DNA of 64,000 nt from Microthyrium microscopicum (Eukaryota; Ascomycota; Dothideomycetes; Microthyriales; Microthyriaceae). The notes under the pieces are model-generated. The model did not search any database and had not been told where the DNA came from. It saw only the letters and a list, made by a program, of their open reading frames with translations. Shown one piece after another: positions 44,323 through 54,268 of the stretch (within the stretch, counting starts at the first letter, position 1; every line of letters begins with the position of its first letter). The stretch covers positions 324,538 to 388,537 of the forward strand of contig MU004235.1 in assembly GCA_010405405.1 (NCBI GenBank). The letters run 5' to 3'. Both the position numbers and the translations under genes were made by a program.

Positions 44323-46296
44323 CTATCCCTGTCCTCGCTCATCTGACCAGTCCCAGTATCGACCCCATAACTCATCGACGAAATGTGAATGCCGGACACT
44401 GCAAAAGCGTTAGTATCAAATCTTCGCAGATTTTAGTTAGAACTTACCCAGGCTGCCGATTCGCCGCGAACTCGTCAATGGCATCTTGAAGTGGCCAACC
44501 CAGCCGCTCCACAAGGTACGCAATTAGAAAGAATCCCGTCCGATTGAAACCATAGTGACAATGCACAGCAATATACCGCGGTCCGCGCGCCTCGCCCTCC
44601 GTATCTACTGGCCTCTCTGGACTCTTCAGATCTAGTTCACCGCGTACATGGTCAATCAGGTCCAGGAAACCCCTCACTTCTTCGCGCGACGGCGGCAACT
44701 TCGACACAGTTGGAAATTTAGAGTATCGTATCCCGCCATCCTCCAAACCCTTGGGATCGTAAACGGGCGAGTCGTGGGAGATATCGACTACCGCAACGAT
44801 CGGTCCCTGGCCGTCTGCGCCTGTACCGGGATCCGATGAGGCGGACCAGCGCTGCACGAACCGTAAAGGTGTGTGGTTGCCATCCACTTCACGCAGAGTC
44901 TTCATTGCACGGAAAAGGCCTGCAATGGGTGTGGACACGGGATCAACAGCCTGCCATTTTTTCAAGTTCTTGACGTCCCATTTGCCTTCCGTTGTGAGTT
45001 TTTGCAGCTGCCAGCCGAGAGATAGCCGCTCGGTAACGTTGGTGGCGAGGAAGTTTTGTATGAGGCTGGAGACGGGGCGGACGGTGAGAGGTGAGTAGAG
45101 AAGGGCATGAGATGCAGGCGAAGGGAGGATGACAAGTTTGGAGGGCGCGTGTGTACTGTTTGGTGTTGAGGGTCGCTCTGAGCTAAAGAAGTCGGTAGCA
45201 AGAGGTTTGACTGTGCCTTCGACGTGGTAGTCGTCTGGGTGGCCGGAATGGCCGAGCCAGGAGGCCACGAGGATAGTCTCGTCGGCTGTGGTGACGGGGT
45301 CGTCTTTTCCGCCGATAAGGAGAACAGGTACCTGGATGTTTTCCCAGATTTCGTGGCCAACAAAGGCACTGGCGGCTGCTCTCCCTGATTTCCCATCTTT
45401 GGGAAGAGCGCCGTAGGCCATGCGTCGGAAGACAGGTGTCCTGCTTTGTGTATTGAAGCGTACTTGAAGGCGCTTCAACTGTTCTTCTGCATTGGGTCCT
45501 GTGAATCGGGCCACACTTGGACTTTCTGTGCCTCCTCTTTTATCCCATGTGCGCCACGCATCGAATATAAATCCTGGAATTGACAGAAGTCGCTTGACCA
45601 GCACAACCTGATTCTGGGGCATGGGTTTGGCTGGTGGACACAACGCAACTATTCCCTTGATGCGACTCGAAAGCGCTGAAGCATATGGCGAAGTTGAAGA
45701 GGCAAGCAATGCCCCAAGCGAACAACCCATACTATGACAGACAAGAACCACTTCCTGATTTTCTTCCGCATACTCTTCGATCAAAGTGATCAGGAACTCC
45801 ACCATACTGTTTGTATTATATGCGTCCCAGTAGCTGGGGGCAAACTGCGAAAGCCCGCATCCCGGCAAGTCGATGGCCAGACATGGCGCAAGATTGACCA
45901 GCGACGAGAGCAGAGGGTGGAATTGCGCGACCGATCCTCCAAGGCCGTGTATGAAGACCAATAGAGGCAGCTGGGGAAGCTTCGAAGCCTGCGGGTGGGG
46001 ACAGTGGAAGACGCGAACTTTGGGATAGGTGAATCCAGTGGCCGCAACGACGACCTTTTCGGTATGTGAGTGTTTTTGAAGGAGGGTCGGATCACTTTCG
46101 TCGGGTTCTACGACCTATAAGCACTTGTGTAGTCCAATGTAAGCCTGAACATACCATAGGATCCAGAGGCCGCCTTGAGCCTTACTTTGTTCTTTCTGGA
46201 AGGTCGCAGCAACCTCCAGGCAACGTAGAGACAAGGCGGTGACAGCAACAACAAAGTGAACATGACGGTGGTTCTTGGTGGTAGAGAGGGGCCCAT
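44323..46296 (-). CDS. alpha/beta-hydrolase fused to a dual-specificity-type phosphatase
   Basis: Exons 46296-46186, 46114-44448 and 44398-44323 give 617 aa. An N-terminal hydrophobic segment (VMFTLLLLSPPCLYVAWRLL) looks like a membrane anchor or signal. The hydrolase follows: oxyanion region VFIHGLGGS, nucleophile elbow VLVCHSMGCSLG, acidic residue in LLIGGKDDPV, and a late His (SPASHALLYSP). From about residue 400 a cysteine-phosphatase domain carries YIAVHCHYGFNRTGFFLIAY, a complete HCx5R(S/T) loop, then PGVRHSHFVDELW, like mRNA-capping/PIR-type phosphatases. Acid Asp is probably in VVDISHDSP. Both active sites look intact. The substrates are unknown. The short last exon completes the phosphatase fold. 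The joint is within one long exon, so it is a true fusion. Confidence 0.85.
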
Positions 46297-47188
46297 TGCT
46301 GAGGCCAACCGCCTTCACAATGAATCAAGTACTGTTATACTCGCTCCATCCAGGCGTAAATTGGTAGTTGTGTAACTTGGAAAGAAAGCAAATCACAGCC
46401 AATTGACCCGCGGCGTGTTTTTTCGAGTGATGTAACTGAAGCATCGTGACCCTGGACCCATGAGGCTGGTCCACCCTGATAACCCTGGTCGCACGTGCGA
46501 GATGCCGAGTCCCTGTTCTCGGCCCGGTTACTGTCAATTTCATTCTTGCGAATGTTTCCAACATCGTCAACAACCTCCTGAAAGCATCCAATGTCCACCT
46601 TAAGTCTTCTTTCAACCAGTCAATATGCCCAAGCATATCGAAGCTCAACAAAGGTCTCGGCGATGCCATCAGATGGCCTCAAATCAGTGAGCTACGACTG
46701 ACCGGTTTGGCAAAGAGCTTATCGTTGCGAGCTGCATTAGCCTTGACACTGAGAGCTGAATGTCAGTTGCCGGCCTTGTACGGAAGTTATATAAAGTCAA
46801 GAGGAAACTTACAGGCTTCCCCTCTTCAAGAAATCGTAAGATGTATCAATGATGTTGAGCTCAAGATCCCCACAGCGGACAGGTGCCCCGAGCCCTGTCG
46901 ACACGGGGTCCAATTGAAGAGGGATCACGATATTTGAGCCCCAGCTAAACTTTAGCAAGTGGATATATACTCTTTTATGCTCCATTATTGTTCTGGATAC
47001 CTTCAGCAGTGATCTGCCCCATTTGCAGGTCATGCCATTTGTCCGGCAACTCTGAAGCCATCTGTCCGGCATCGCTCGTATAGGTAGGAAACAGTACCAG
47101 TATAAATTGGACCATCAAGTCTTTTGACACAGAAGAAACTTGAAGCAAACATTGAATCTACTGACATTTAACGATCACTGCAGTCAAC
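46297..47188. promoter_or_regulatory. divergent promoter, fusion gene / SDR
   Basis: About 890 bp between two divergent starts. A TATA-like TATAAAT lies at 47101-47107, 82 bp before the SDR ATG. The rest has no supported gene. Confidence 0.45.
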
Positions 47189-48055
47189 ATGAGTGTCAAG
47201 CCAACAGCTATCGTCACAGGCTCAGCCAGAGGAATGTAAGCAAACCACAGAAACACTCCTAATTTCTTGTATTTTTCTAATGAATACAGTGGTGAATCAA
47301 TAGTCCGTTATCTGGTAGATGCTGGCTTCGCAGTCTGCATCAACGACATCAGCGCCAACAAATCTCTGATCGACAAGCTAGTAAACGAATTGAATTCTAG
47401 CCATGGCAAGAACACCGCCATTGGGGTAGTCGCAGACGTTACATTGCCAGACGAAGTCAAGCAAATGATCGACCAATCCGTGAAAGCAATAGGCCCATTG
47501 ACGGTCATGATCGCAAATGCTGGAATCGCACATATCGCGGGCTCTCTAGAACTCACCGTTGAGGATGTCAAGAACGTATTCAATGTCAACTTCAACGGCG
47601 TCTTCAATTGTTACACTGCTGCTGCTCGCCAAATGATCGCACAAGGCCCAGTACCTGAAGGGACTCTTGGTTACAGAATCTTGGCTGCCGCATCGATCGC
47701 ATCATTCAAGCCATTCCCAACATTGGGTCATTACTGCGCGACGAAGGCTGCAGTGAGGGCGTTCTCACAGACTTTTGCTATCGAGATGGCTCGTCATAAG
47801 ATCAATGTTAACTGTTACGCGCCTGGAATCGTTGGCACAGCTATGTGGGATCTCATTGATGAGAAACTGGGTCAGATTGAGGGAAGACCTCCAGGAGAGA
47901 CTGTGAAGAAGTATAGCACTGAACTTACTGCTATGGGTAGAGTTTCTGTGCCGGAGGACGTGTCAAAAACAGTCGTTGGATTCCTGTGTAACAAAAGCAG
48001 CGATTTTGTCACTGGGCAGACGATTGTAGTAGACGGCGGCATCGTTTTCAATTAG
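47189..48055 (+). CDS. short-chain dehydrogenase (diacetyl reductase-like)
   Basis: Exons 47189-47235 and 47290-48055 give 270 aa. It is a classical SDR: cofactor motif VTGSARGIGESI rebuilt across the intron, Asp at the end of beta-2 (CINDIS, favouring NAD), NAG motif MIANAGIAHI, catalytic Ser in ASIASF, Tyr-Lys in YCATKAAVRAFS, and C-terminal VTGQTIVVDGGIVFN. The closest type I recall is the acetoin(diacetyl) reductase group, but the substrate is open. It has its own TATA-like element upstream. Confidence 0.9.
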
Positions 48056-48585
48056 AAATATAAGAAAGTTGCATGTCAACCGATGGACAGACTAACTAGC
48101 GTGCCCCTACCGACTTTGATGGCTCCCTCACAAGTCACAACACGCTCTGGGATCGAGTGCGTTCATTACCATCAAGGGCGTTTAGACTGGCACACTTTAA
48201 ACGATGCAATGGAAGTTATAGCACCTTCTATTTAATAACGTTCGTGGGAGCGATGGCAGTCGCTGGGGCACGCGGTCCTATGGAACAAGGAATTCTCGTC
48301 TCTCAATCGCCTTCCGAGAGATCATGCTACGGATTAATAAGGTTCGACCAGAGTTTTCCGCAGGCATTAATCATGAAAACGTATAGCTTGTTTTTGAACC
48401 CTTTCAGACTCAAACATTAGACACCTTGAAGAATGTTGATCTCCAAAATAATTAAAGATTGGAATCTGAAAACCTCACGCCCCAAAAAGGCTTAGCGCCC
48501 ATTTTCTCTGGTAACTTGGATGCGGCTCAACCAAAAGTCATCCAACAACTTTACTCCACAATGTCACCAAAGCAATTTTCATATC
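48056..48585. other. intergenic SDR - POP1
   Basis: This holds the SDR 3' end and the POP1 promoter. An in-frame ATG at 48520 would add 22 residues (MRLNQKSSNNF...) to Pop1; the ATG at 48586 has the better context. Confidence 0.4.
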
Positions 48586-51072
48586 ATGGCGTCGAAGCAA
48601 TCCAGCTCGTCAAAATCCAACCCGGCCAAAAGAAAGGATCCACCATCTCAACGCGCCAGGGACCCAAAGCGTCGCAAGATGTTTAGCGCGCCTGGACGTA
48701 ACTTGCCAGTGCAGAGCTCAGATGAAGCATTTTCCAATGGCCAACTTGACGTTGCCAAATTTGTAAAAGCTAGGGAATTTGAGATCCGAGCGTTGGAAGA
48801 TGGAATCAAGCAGGCTGCTAAAGGCCTTGCTTCTCGCGCCTTTCAAGAAGTGCCTAGAGAATTGAGACGTAGAACTGCGAGTCATAATGTGAAGCGCGTT
48901 CCTAAGCGTCTCCAAGCACGCGCAAAGAGAGAAATGATCCAAGATAATACGCCGGTGCGGAAAAAGAAGAGGATATTGCCGCAACAGAGACTTCGGATTG
49001 AGACTGTGAGACGGATGGAATCTGTGAAGAAGCGCTTGCAGACGAAAAAGGCGGAAAAGAAGGCGAAGAGAATTGCGAGCTTGGAAAACGAAGTTACGAT
49101 CACCGAAGACAATGAAGAAAATGGGGCTTCGGCAGCGCTTGTCAAAGTCCGGAAGCCCAAGGTCAAAACCAGCGTGCTAAGATCACCTCCTACTCCAAGG
49201 GCAAAATTCCGGAAGCGACAATTAGAAAAGACATGGCTCCCTAGCCACTTGTATCACAATAAACGAGCACGTATGACTCCTCCAAAACAACCGCTTTGGC
49301 GATTTGCTCTTCCTTTGACTCCCTCAGAGAAGAGTTATCGTAAGACTCACAGAGCAAGCTCTTTGCGTAACGCCATTGCTTGGGATACAAGTTATATGTC
49401 AACTATAAGGCTTCATGGTGTGGATAAGAGCTTGGAGGGCTTGTTGAAGGCAATCGGTGTCGGGTCAGGAGATAAACCAGCAGTCTTGTGGACACCAAAA
49501 GGGGCCAAATGGAAGCGAGGCCTTCGAAGTTGGAGCGGATGGGTTTTTAAGCGCGATTCCGATACTGAACACCCAATATGCCCAGTGACCATCATATGGA
49601 ATTCGGAAGCATCGAAAAACCAGGAGTCCAAGCAGTCAGATGGACCAGATCGAGCACCGAAATTGAGAGAACTGATGGTTCGATGCCATCCAAGTGCTTT
49701 TCTAGAACTTTGGACAGAAGTCACAAATCTTGCAAAAGTCCAGAAGCCAGCAGTAAAGGTTGAAGATCTACGATTCGAACTGGGAAGCATTGAAATCACT
49801 GGACCAAGTTCGACGGAAGCTTTGGTCTCGATTCTTCACCCAATTAACAACGAGGAAAACGAAAGCACTATTGGACTGCTTCAGAAGCTCAAGATTCTGA
49901 CGAATCCAAACATGTTACCAAAGAATGTGGTCCTTAGCATGAAGATATCTGATCCAAGGCTCCATTCTCCATTGAAACACGCACCGGAAGGACATGTCCA
50001 GTCCAAACAAGAAGAGCTTTTACAAGTATGTCATCAATGGCCTCTCGACAAAAACGCTTCTCCAATCGTCTTATTCGACAAGAATACCCGAACTCTTGCA
50101 ACCAAATCACTACAAACGCAGAAATCCATCAATCGCCGAAAAGCACAAGCTAAACCAGGCGAAAATCCACTTCCTCAGAAAGGAGATGCCAAGATTCCCA
50201 TCTTATTGTTTACGACAAACTCGGGGACTGGTAATCAAGGTGCTTGGACTCTTATGATGCCTTGGAAATGTGTATTACCTGTATGGTATACGCTTATGCA
50301 CCATCCAGTGTCTACTGGCGGTACCATTCGCTTCGGAGGCATCAACGAGCAACGACAGATCGCATACGAATCAGGTCGCCCGTGGTTCCCTGCAGACTAT
50401 CCTGGTACCAAAGCTGGGATGGAGTGGGAACTGCGCGAGCGAGAAGATGTCAAGGCGGCTTGGGACAGAAAACCGAAAGGACGTCGAACGGAGTTTGACT
50501 CTCTCAATCTTGGTCATGAGAAAAGGGGGGAAATTGGACTTGGATGGAGTTGTGACTGGGATGCTCTTCAAAAGAGCAAACCGTTTCACCAAGCTTCTTT
50601 TCTGAGAGCGCAAGCGTTGCTAAAGGACAACAATGATCCTACGTTTCAACCAAGCAGTGCCCTTTATAATGTTAAGATCACAATGATTACCAAAGGAGCT
50701 CCTCAGGCACGAGCACGTATCTATCGACTTCCTAATTCAAATCCGAAAGATCGGTCTTTGTGGCTGTCATTCCTTGATCACCAAGGACCCAAGAAAAACC
50801 AAAGAAGTTTGCCAAAACCCGGAGATCATCTCTATCCTGGCACTCCGCAAGATTCGGATCTTTTGGGGTTTGTTACCACCGGCAACTTTAATCTGGCAGA
50901 AGGAAGAGGTACTGCGCTCGGGTCAATCTGGAATGTCAGAATTGACTTCGCCCCAATTGCAAATCCATTAAAGGAGCATCCGACTGCCACCACAAATTAC
51001 TATCGCCTATGTATCATTCGAGATGTAGGAGAGACACTTGGCAGACTAGCACGATGGGAGCTTGTTGAATAA
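48586..51072 (+). CDS. POP1: RNase P/MRP subunit Pop1
   Basis: A single exon of 828 aa. Pop1 is the largest protein subunit shared by RNase P and RNase MRP and contacts the RNA core. The N-terminus is basic; the POP1 motif is RRRTASHNVKRVPKRLQARA near residue 95-115, followed by an Arg/Lys-rich helix. The POPLD domain lies near residue 540-660, with IRFGGINEQRQIAYESGRPW, FPADYPGTKAGMEWE and the C-terminal GFVTTGNFNLAEGRGTALGS motif. Length suits filamentous fungi. Its partner subunit gene RMP1 lies in the same window at 5 kb. The stop is only 38 bp from the convergent APH-type gene's stop. Confidence 0.93.
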   Translation: MASKQSSSSKSNPAKRKDPPSQRARDPKRRKMFSAPGRNLPVQSSDEAFSNGQLDVAKFVKAREFEIRALEDGIKQAAKGLASRAFQEVPRELRRRTASHNVKRVPKRLQARAKREMIQDNTPVRKKKRILPQQRLRIETVRRMESVKKRLQTKKAEKKAKRIASLENEVTITEDNEENGASAALVKVRKPKVKTSVLRSPPTPRAKFRKRQLEKTWLPSHLYHNKRARMTPPKQPLWRFALPLTPSEKSYRKTHRASSLRNAIAWDTSYMSTIRLHGVDKSLEGLLKAIGVGSGDKPAVLWTPKGAKWKRGLRSWSGWVFKRDSDTEHPICPVTIIWNSEASKNQESKQSDGPDRAPKLRELMVRCHPSAFLELWTEVTNLAKVQKPAVKVEDLRFELGSIEITGPSSTEALVSILHPINNEENESTIGLLQKLKILTNPNMLPKNVVLSMKISDPRLHSPLKHAPEGHVQSKQEELLQVCHQWPLDKNASPIVLFDKNTRTLATKSLQTQKSINRRKAQAKPGENPLPQKGDAKIPILLFTTNSGTGNQGAWTLMMPWKCVLPVWYTLMHHPVSTGGTIRFGGINEQRQIAYESGRPWFPADYPGTKAGMEWELREREDVKAAWDRKPKGRRTEFDSLNLGHEKRGEIGLGWSCDWDALQKSKPFHQASFLRAQALLKDNNDPTFQPSSALYNVKITMITKGAPQARARIYRLPNSNPKDRSLWLSFLDHQGPKKNQRSLPKPGDHLYPGTPQDSDLLGFVTTGNFNLAEGRGTALGSIWNVRIDFAPIANPLKEHPTATTNYYRLCIIRDVGETLGRLARWELVE

Positions 51073-51110
51073 GTCTATGTAGAGTAGATGTATTATGGAC
51101 CATCAATTCT

Positions 51111-52121
51111 TTACGCGAATATAGGTTCCAAAACACTCTTTTGGAGCCATTCATAATGCTCGTCAGTCGCATGCTGTATTATCTCCACTCCTGTCTTAAC
51201 ACATTCAAGAGTCTCCTCTTCATTTCCCCAAGGCACACCTGTAGGCCAAAAAGCGATATGCGTCCCCATATGGATCGCCATCCTCCTCTTATCGCTCAAG
51301 GTCCAATGATCTCCTCTCTCCTTCCGATACGCTTCCAAAAACGCCTTCAGCATCCCTTTCCCTCCACGAAATCGATCCAGCAACCACGACTCGGCCGCGA
51401 ACTGCCCAACATCCGTCGCGCCATTGCCTCGTCTTGTCATCTCCCAGTCCACAATCGTCATCTTTAGCGAATCTTTCTGTACAAGCACGTTGCCCGGCCA
51501 GAAATCGCCATGACACACCATTCCATCGTCCGTCGCCAACAACGAGCCGAACATTTCATTATTTCGCTCGCCAATGCTCTTGTCCTGTCCGTACTTCTCA
51601 AGTCGACTGGCTAACCACTTGTAGCTATGCCGATATATGTTCTTTGCTACCTGATTATCCCCAATGTCCATTGCTTTTGTTGCTAGATGGAAGCGCGCTA
51701 GCCAACGACCTAGCCGCCCACCTGCTTCTTGTACTTCTGCTTCGCTGAGAGTGGAATATACATCTTTCAAGGTGGTGCTACCGCCGTCGCTCAGGCGCAA
51801 GACATGCGCTTCTGAATCGTAGGCGAGCACACCCACTGGCTGAATAACCTCGCTCGATGGTAAGACGTCTGGGAGGGCGCGAAGGACGTTTGCTTCAAAA
51901 TCCATGCGAACGACGGGGAATTGTATGTCTGGGTGGGTGCGCACATATGGTTCTGCATGCTTGATGATGGACGTAGAGCCTTGCGTGTCTGTGAGGCGGT
52001 AGACAAAGTTTGCAGTGCCGCCAGAGAGTTCGGCGGTGGCGTACGTTTCCTCTGGGTCTAATGCTAGGGACTTTGTGGTTTTGAGATATTCCTGGATTGC
52101 GGATTCAGTGGTGAGTGCCAT
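51111..52121 (-). CDS. APH-family small-molecule kinase
   Basis: A single exon of 336 aa. It has the aminoglycoside-phosphotransferase/choline-kinase fold: GGTANFVYRL near residue 30 (nucleotide loop), SIIKHAEPYV with the Lys, catalytic loop VCHGDFWPGNVLVQ, and metal-binding DWEMTRRG. The layout is closest to the methylthioribose-kinase-like fungal proteins annotated as phosphotransferase enzyme family; the substrate is not predictable. I chose Met 52121 over 52169 because the family begins close to the first helix. Convergent with POP1. Confidence 0.82.
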   Translation of the reverse strand: MALTTESAIQEYLKTTKSLALDPEETYATAELSGGTANFVYRLTDTQGSTSIIKHAEPYVRTHPDIQFPVVRMDFEANVLRALPDVLPSSEVIQPVGVLAYDSEAHVLRLSDGGSTTLKDVYSTLSEAEVQEAGGRLGRWLARFHLATKAMDIGDNQVAKNIYRHSYKWLASRLEKYGQDKSIGERNNEMFGSLLATDDGMVCHGDFWPGNVLVQKDSLKMTIVDWEMTRRGNGATDVGQFAAESWLLDRFRGGKGMLKAFLEAYRKERGDHWTLSDKRRMAIHMGTHIAFWPTGVPWGNEEETLECVKTGVEIIQHATDEHYEWLQKSVLEPIFA

Positions 52122-52781
52122 TTTGAGGGTGGTTGTGAATTTCAGCGGTGATTTACTGAGCTGGACCAATGTAGATTCTTGGACAATATTACAGACCCGT
52201 TAGACTCAGTAATCTAGGTTCTTATTGATTATTGTGGTTTTTTGGGAGATCATGTTCGCCAAGCACGGCATGAATGAATATTTTGATGATGGACGAATTT
52301 TGGCCCGCTTCGTGAACTTTCTTGACTCGTCCCCGCCTCAGTGGCTGTTTGCCAGCCAGTTTCATACTTGTCCGACGGTATTTCCACAATTTGTGTTCCG
52401 ATGAGGAGTCACACGGGAGGTTTTGCAGATTTTCGAATTGCCATTTGGCAATTGCTGCGGTGGCAACGTTACAACATGACAATACTTAGGTAGGTTTTGT
52501 CAACTCAGTTAGGCTGTTTGTGGAGCGGAAAAGCAGCTCTTCAGCATGAACTTCCCGTAGAAGACGTCAGATATGAAAATATTTTCTGGCCATCCATATT
52601 CTGATTCATCTCAGGTCTATCAAATAAAGAGCAGCTTATATTGCAAGAGAACAGGTAAATCTGCCCACTAAGGGATCTAAGTATTTATCTTTGAGCGCCT
52701 GCTCTTGAGCAACCGAAGCATGAGTACGAAAGTCAGGAGAGATACGAGTATCATAAGCAAAAAAGAGCTGCTCTCATGAAG
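52122..52781. other. intergenic APH kinase - thioesterase
   Basis: This stretch is the promoter of the APH-type gene and the 3' flank of the thioesterase gene, both minus strand. No gene or repeat is seen. Confidence 0.4.
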
Positions 52782-53647
52782 TCATAGATTTCCTTGAGAT
52801 GGGGCAGTTGTAGTAGTAGCTGGTATCACCGTTCCTAAATATGTCTCCAACTCTTCTAGCTCTTCCGGACATGCACTGTGACCCATGCCCCTTAAACTTG
52901 TTAACATCGAACTGACTGAGCGCGGATCTTTTGAGACTTACTGGTAAACCTTGAAATCGACATTATATCCCGACTTTTTCAGTACTTCAGCGCTCAATTT
53001 GCCATATTCAAACATCACAACTGGATCATCTGAGCCATGGGCCATGAAGATTTCGGTCTCTTTGTTTGCGTCGCCTCCTTCCGCGACGAATTGTTGGAAC
53101 TCTTTCTGGAGTAAGAGATAGCAAGAGAGACCAAAGATTCCTGCGAGCTTCTTTGGATACGTCAGACCGGAGAATAGCGACATGGCGCCGCCTTGTGAAA
53201 AGCCGCCGATAGCAATACGATCTGCTGGGATTCCGGCGTCGACTTCGGCGTCAATCATTTTGTGGAAAACTTGTTGAGATTTGACAATGTTGTCTTTGTC
53301 TTGTTCGGCGTTGATTCCACTTAGTGATTTCTGAATTGTTTAGCAAAAGAGTTCACATGATATAGGTAGGTTGAGGCTTACAATGTCATACCATCCAGGC
53401 ATAGACATGCCCCCGTTCTACACGTCAGTTTTAGTTTGCGCAGCCAATTTTGATGACCACCAAGACTAACCAGTGTAATCGGAATTTGAGGAGCATTTGG
53501 AAATATGAATTTGACATGACTGAACTTTTTAGCATTGAGCTGTTGGGCCAGGAATGCCCAGCCAGCACCACTATCTCCCAAGCCATGCGCGACGATGAGA
53601 GTAGCGGTATGATTTCCCGACGCTGGAATGATAATAGCGGGTGCCAT
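52782..53647 (-). CDS. APT1: acyl-protein thioesterase 1
   Basis: Exons 53647-53471, 53417-53382, 53330-52942 and 52890-52782 give 236 aa. It removes palmitate from cysteine in proteins. Marks: LIVAHGLGDSGAGWAFLAQQ, SMPGWYDI encoded by a 36-bp micro-exon, nucleophile GGFSQGGAMSLFSGL, Asp in MAHGSDDPVV, and catalytic His in GMGHSACPEELEEL completed by the last splice. Length and order match the family. It is divergent from the DNA glycosylase gene. Confidence 0.95.
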
Positions 53648-54268
53648 TCTGAAAGATGAAAATTGACGAGCGAAGAAAGCTGCAAAGCTCTACATATAAA
53701 GGTCAGCAGTTGCAGATTAGTGGTTGCTACCATTCCCAGGATCATACCCGAAGTTTGAACGCCACCTTGTTTGTGAGATGATATTGTCTTAGAAGTCAAA
53801 GTCGAACAATCAAAGGCATTCGGTTAAAATACTTCACATGAACACTTGAGAATTGCGATGAATGTAACAGCTTTGGATATCTCAGGGCCGGTCAATATCC
53901 AAAGTCACCAAGGATGCACGTGACTTTTGGGTTGAAACTTTTGCTCTAACCAATGAATGGCCTTGAATCTGCTGTTTCAGCCTTATAGCGGCAGTTGCGC
54001 CTTCCTTATCATTAGCGCGTGCTGTTGTTGACAGTATGACGATGTATTGCCTCTGAGCTTTTGTCATGTGAGGATCGATGAGACGCCCACAATACAAGTC
54101 AATAAGGGTCTCCTTTAACCATACACTTTCACCTCATTGACATATACACAACGAGTCCTTATATAAACACTCCAATCGAATATACTTGTCGACGAAGTTC
54201 AAGCTTCAGAGACAGCTTGCGTAGAACATATCGCACACTTTCCTGGACTGTATCAAACGATCCCAAAT
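53648..54268. promoter_or_regulatory. divergent promoter APT1 / DNA glycosylase
   Basis: About 620 bp. A TATATAAA box at 54160-54167 lies 102 bp before the glycosylase ATG. No gene is supported in between. Confidence 0.5.
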
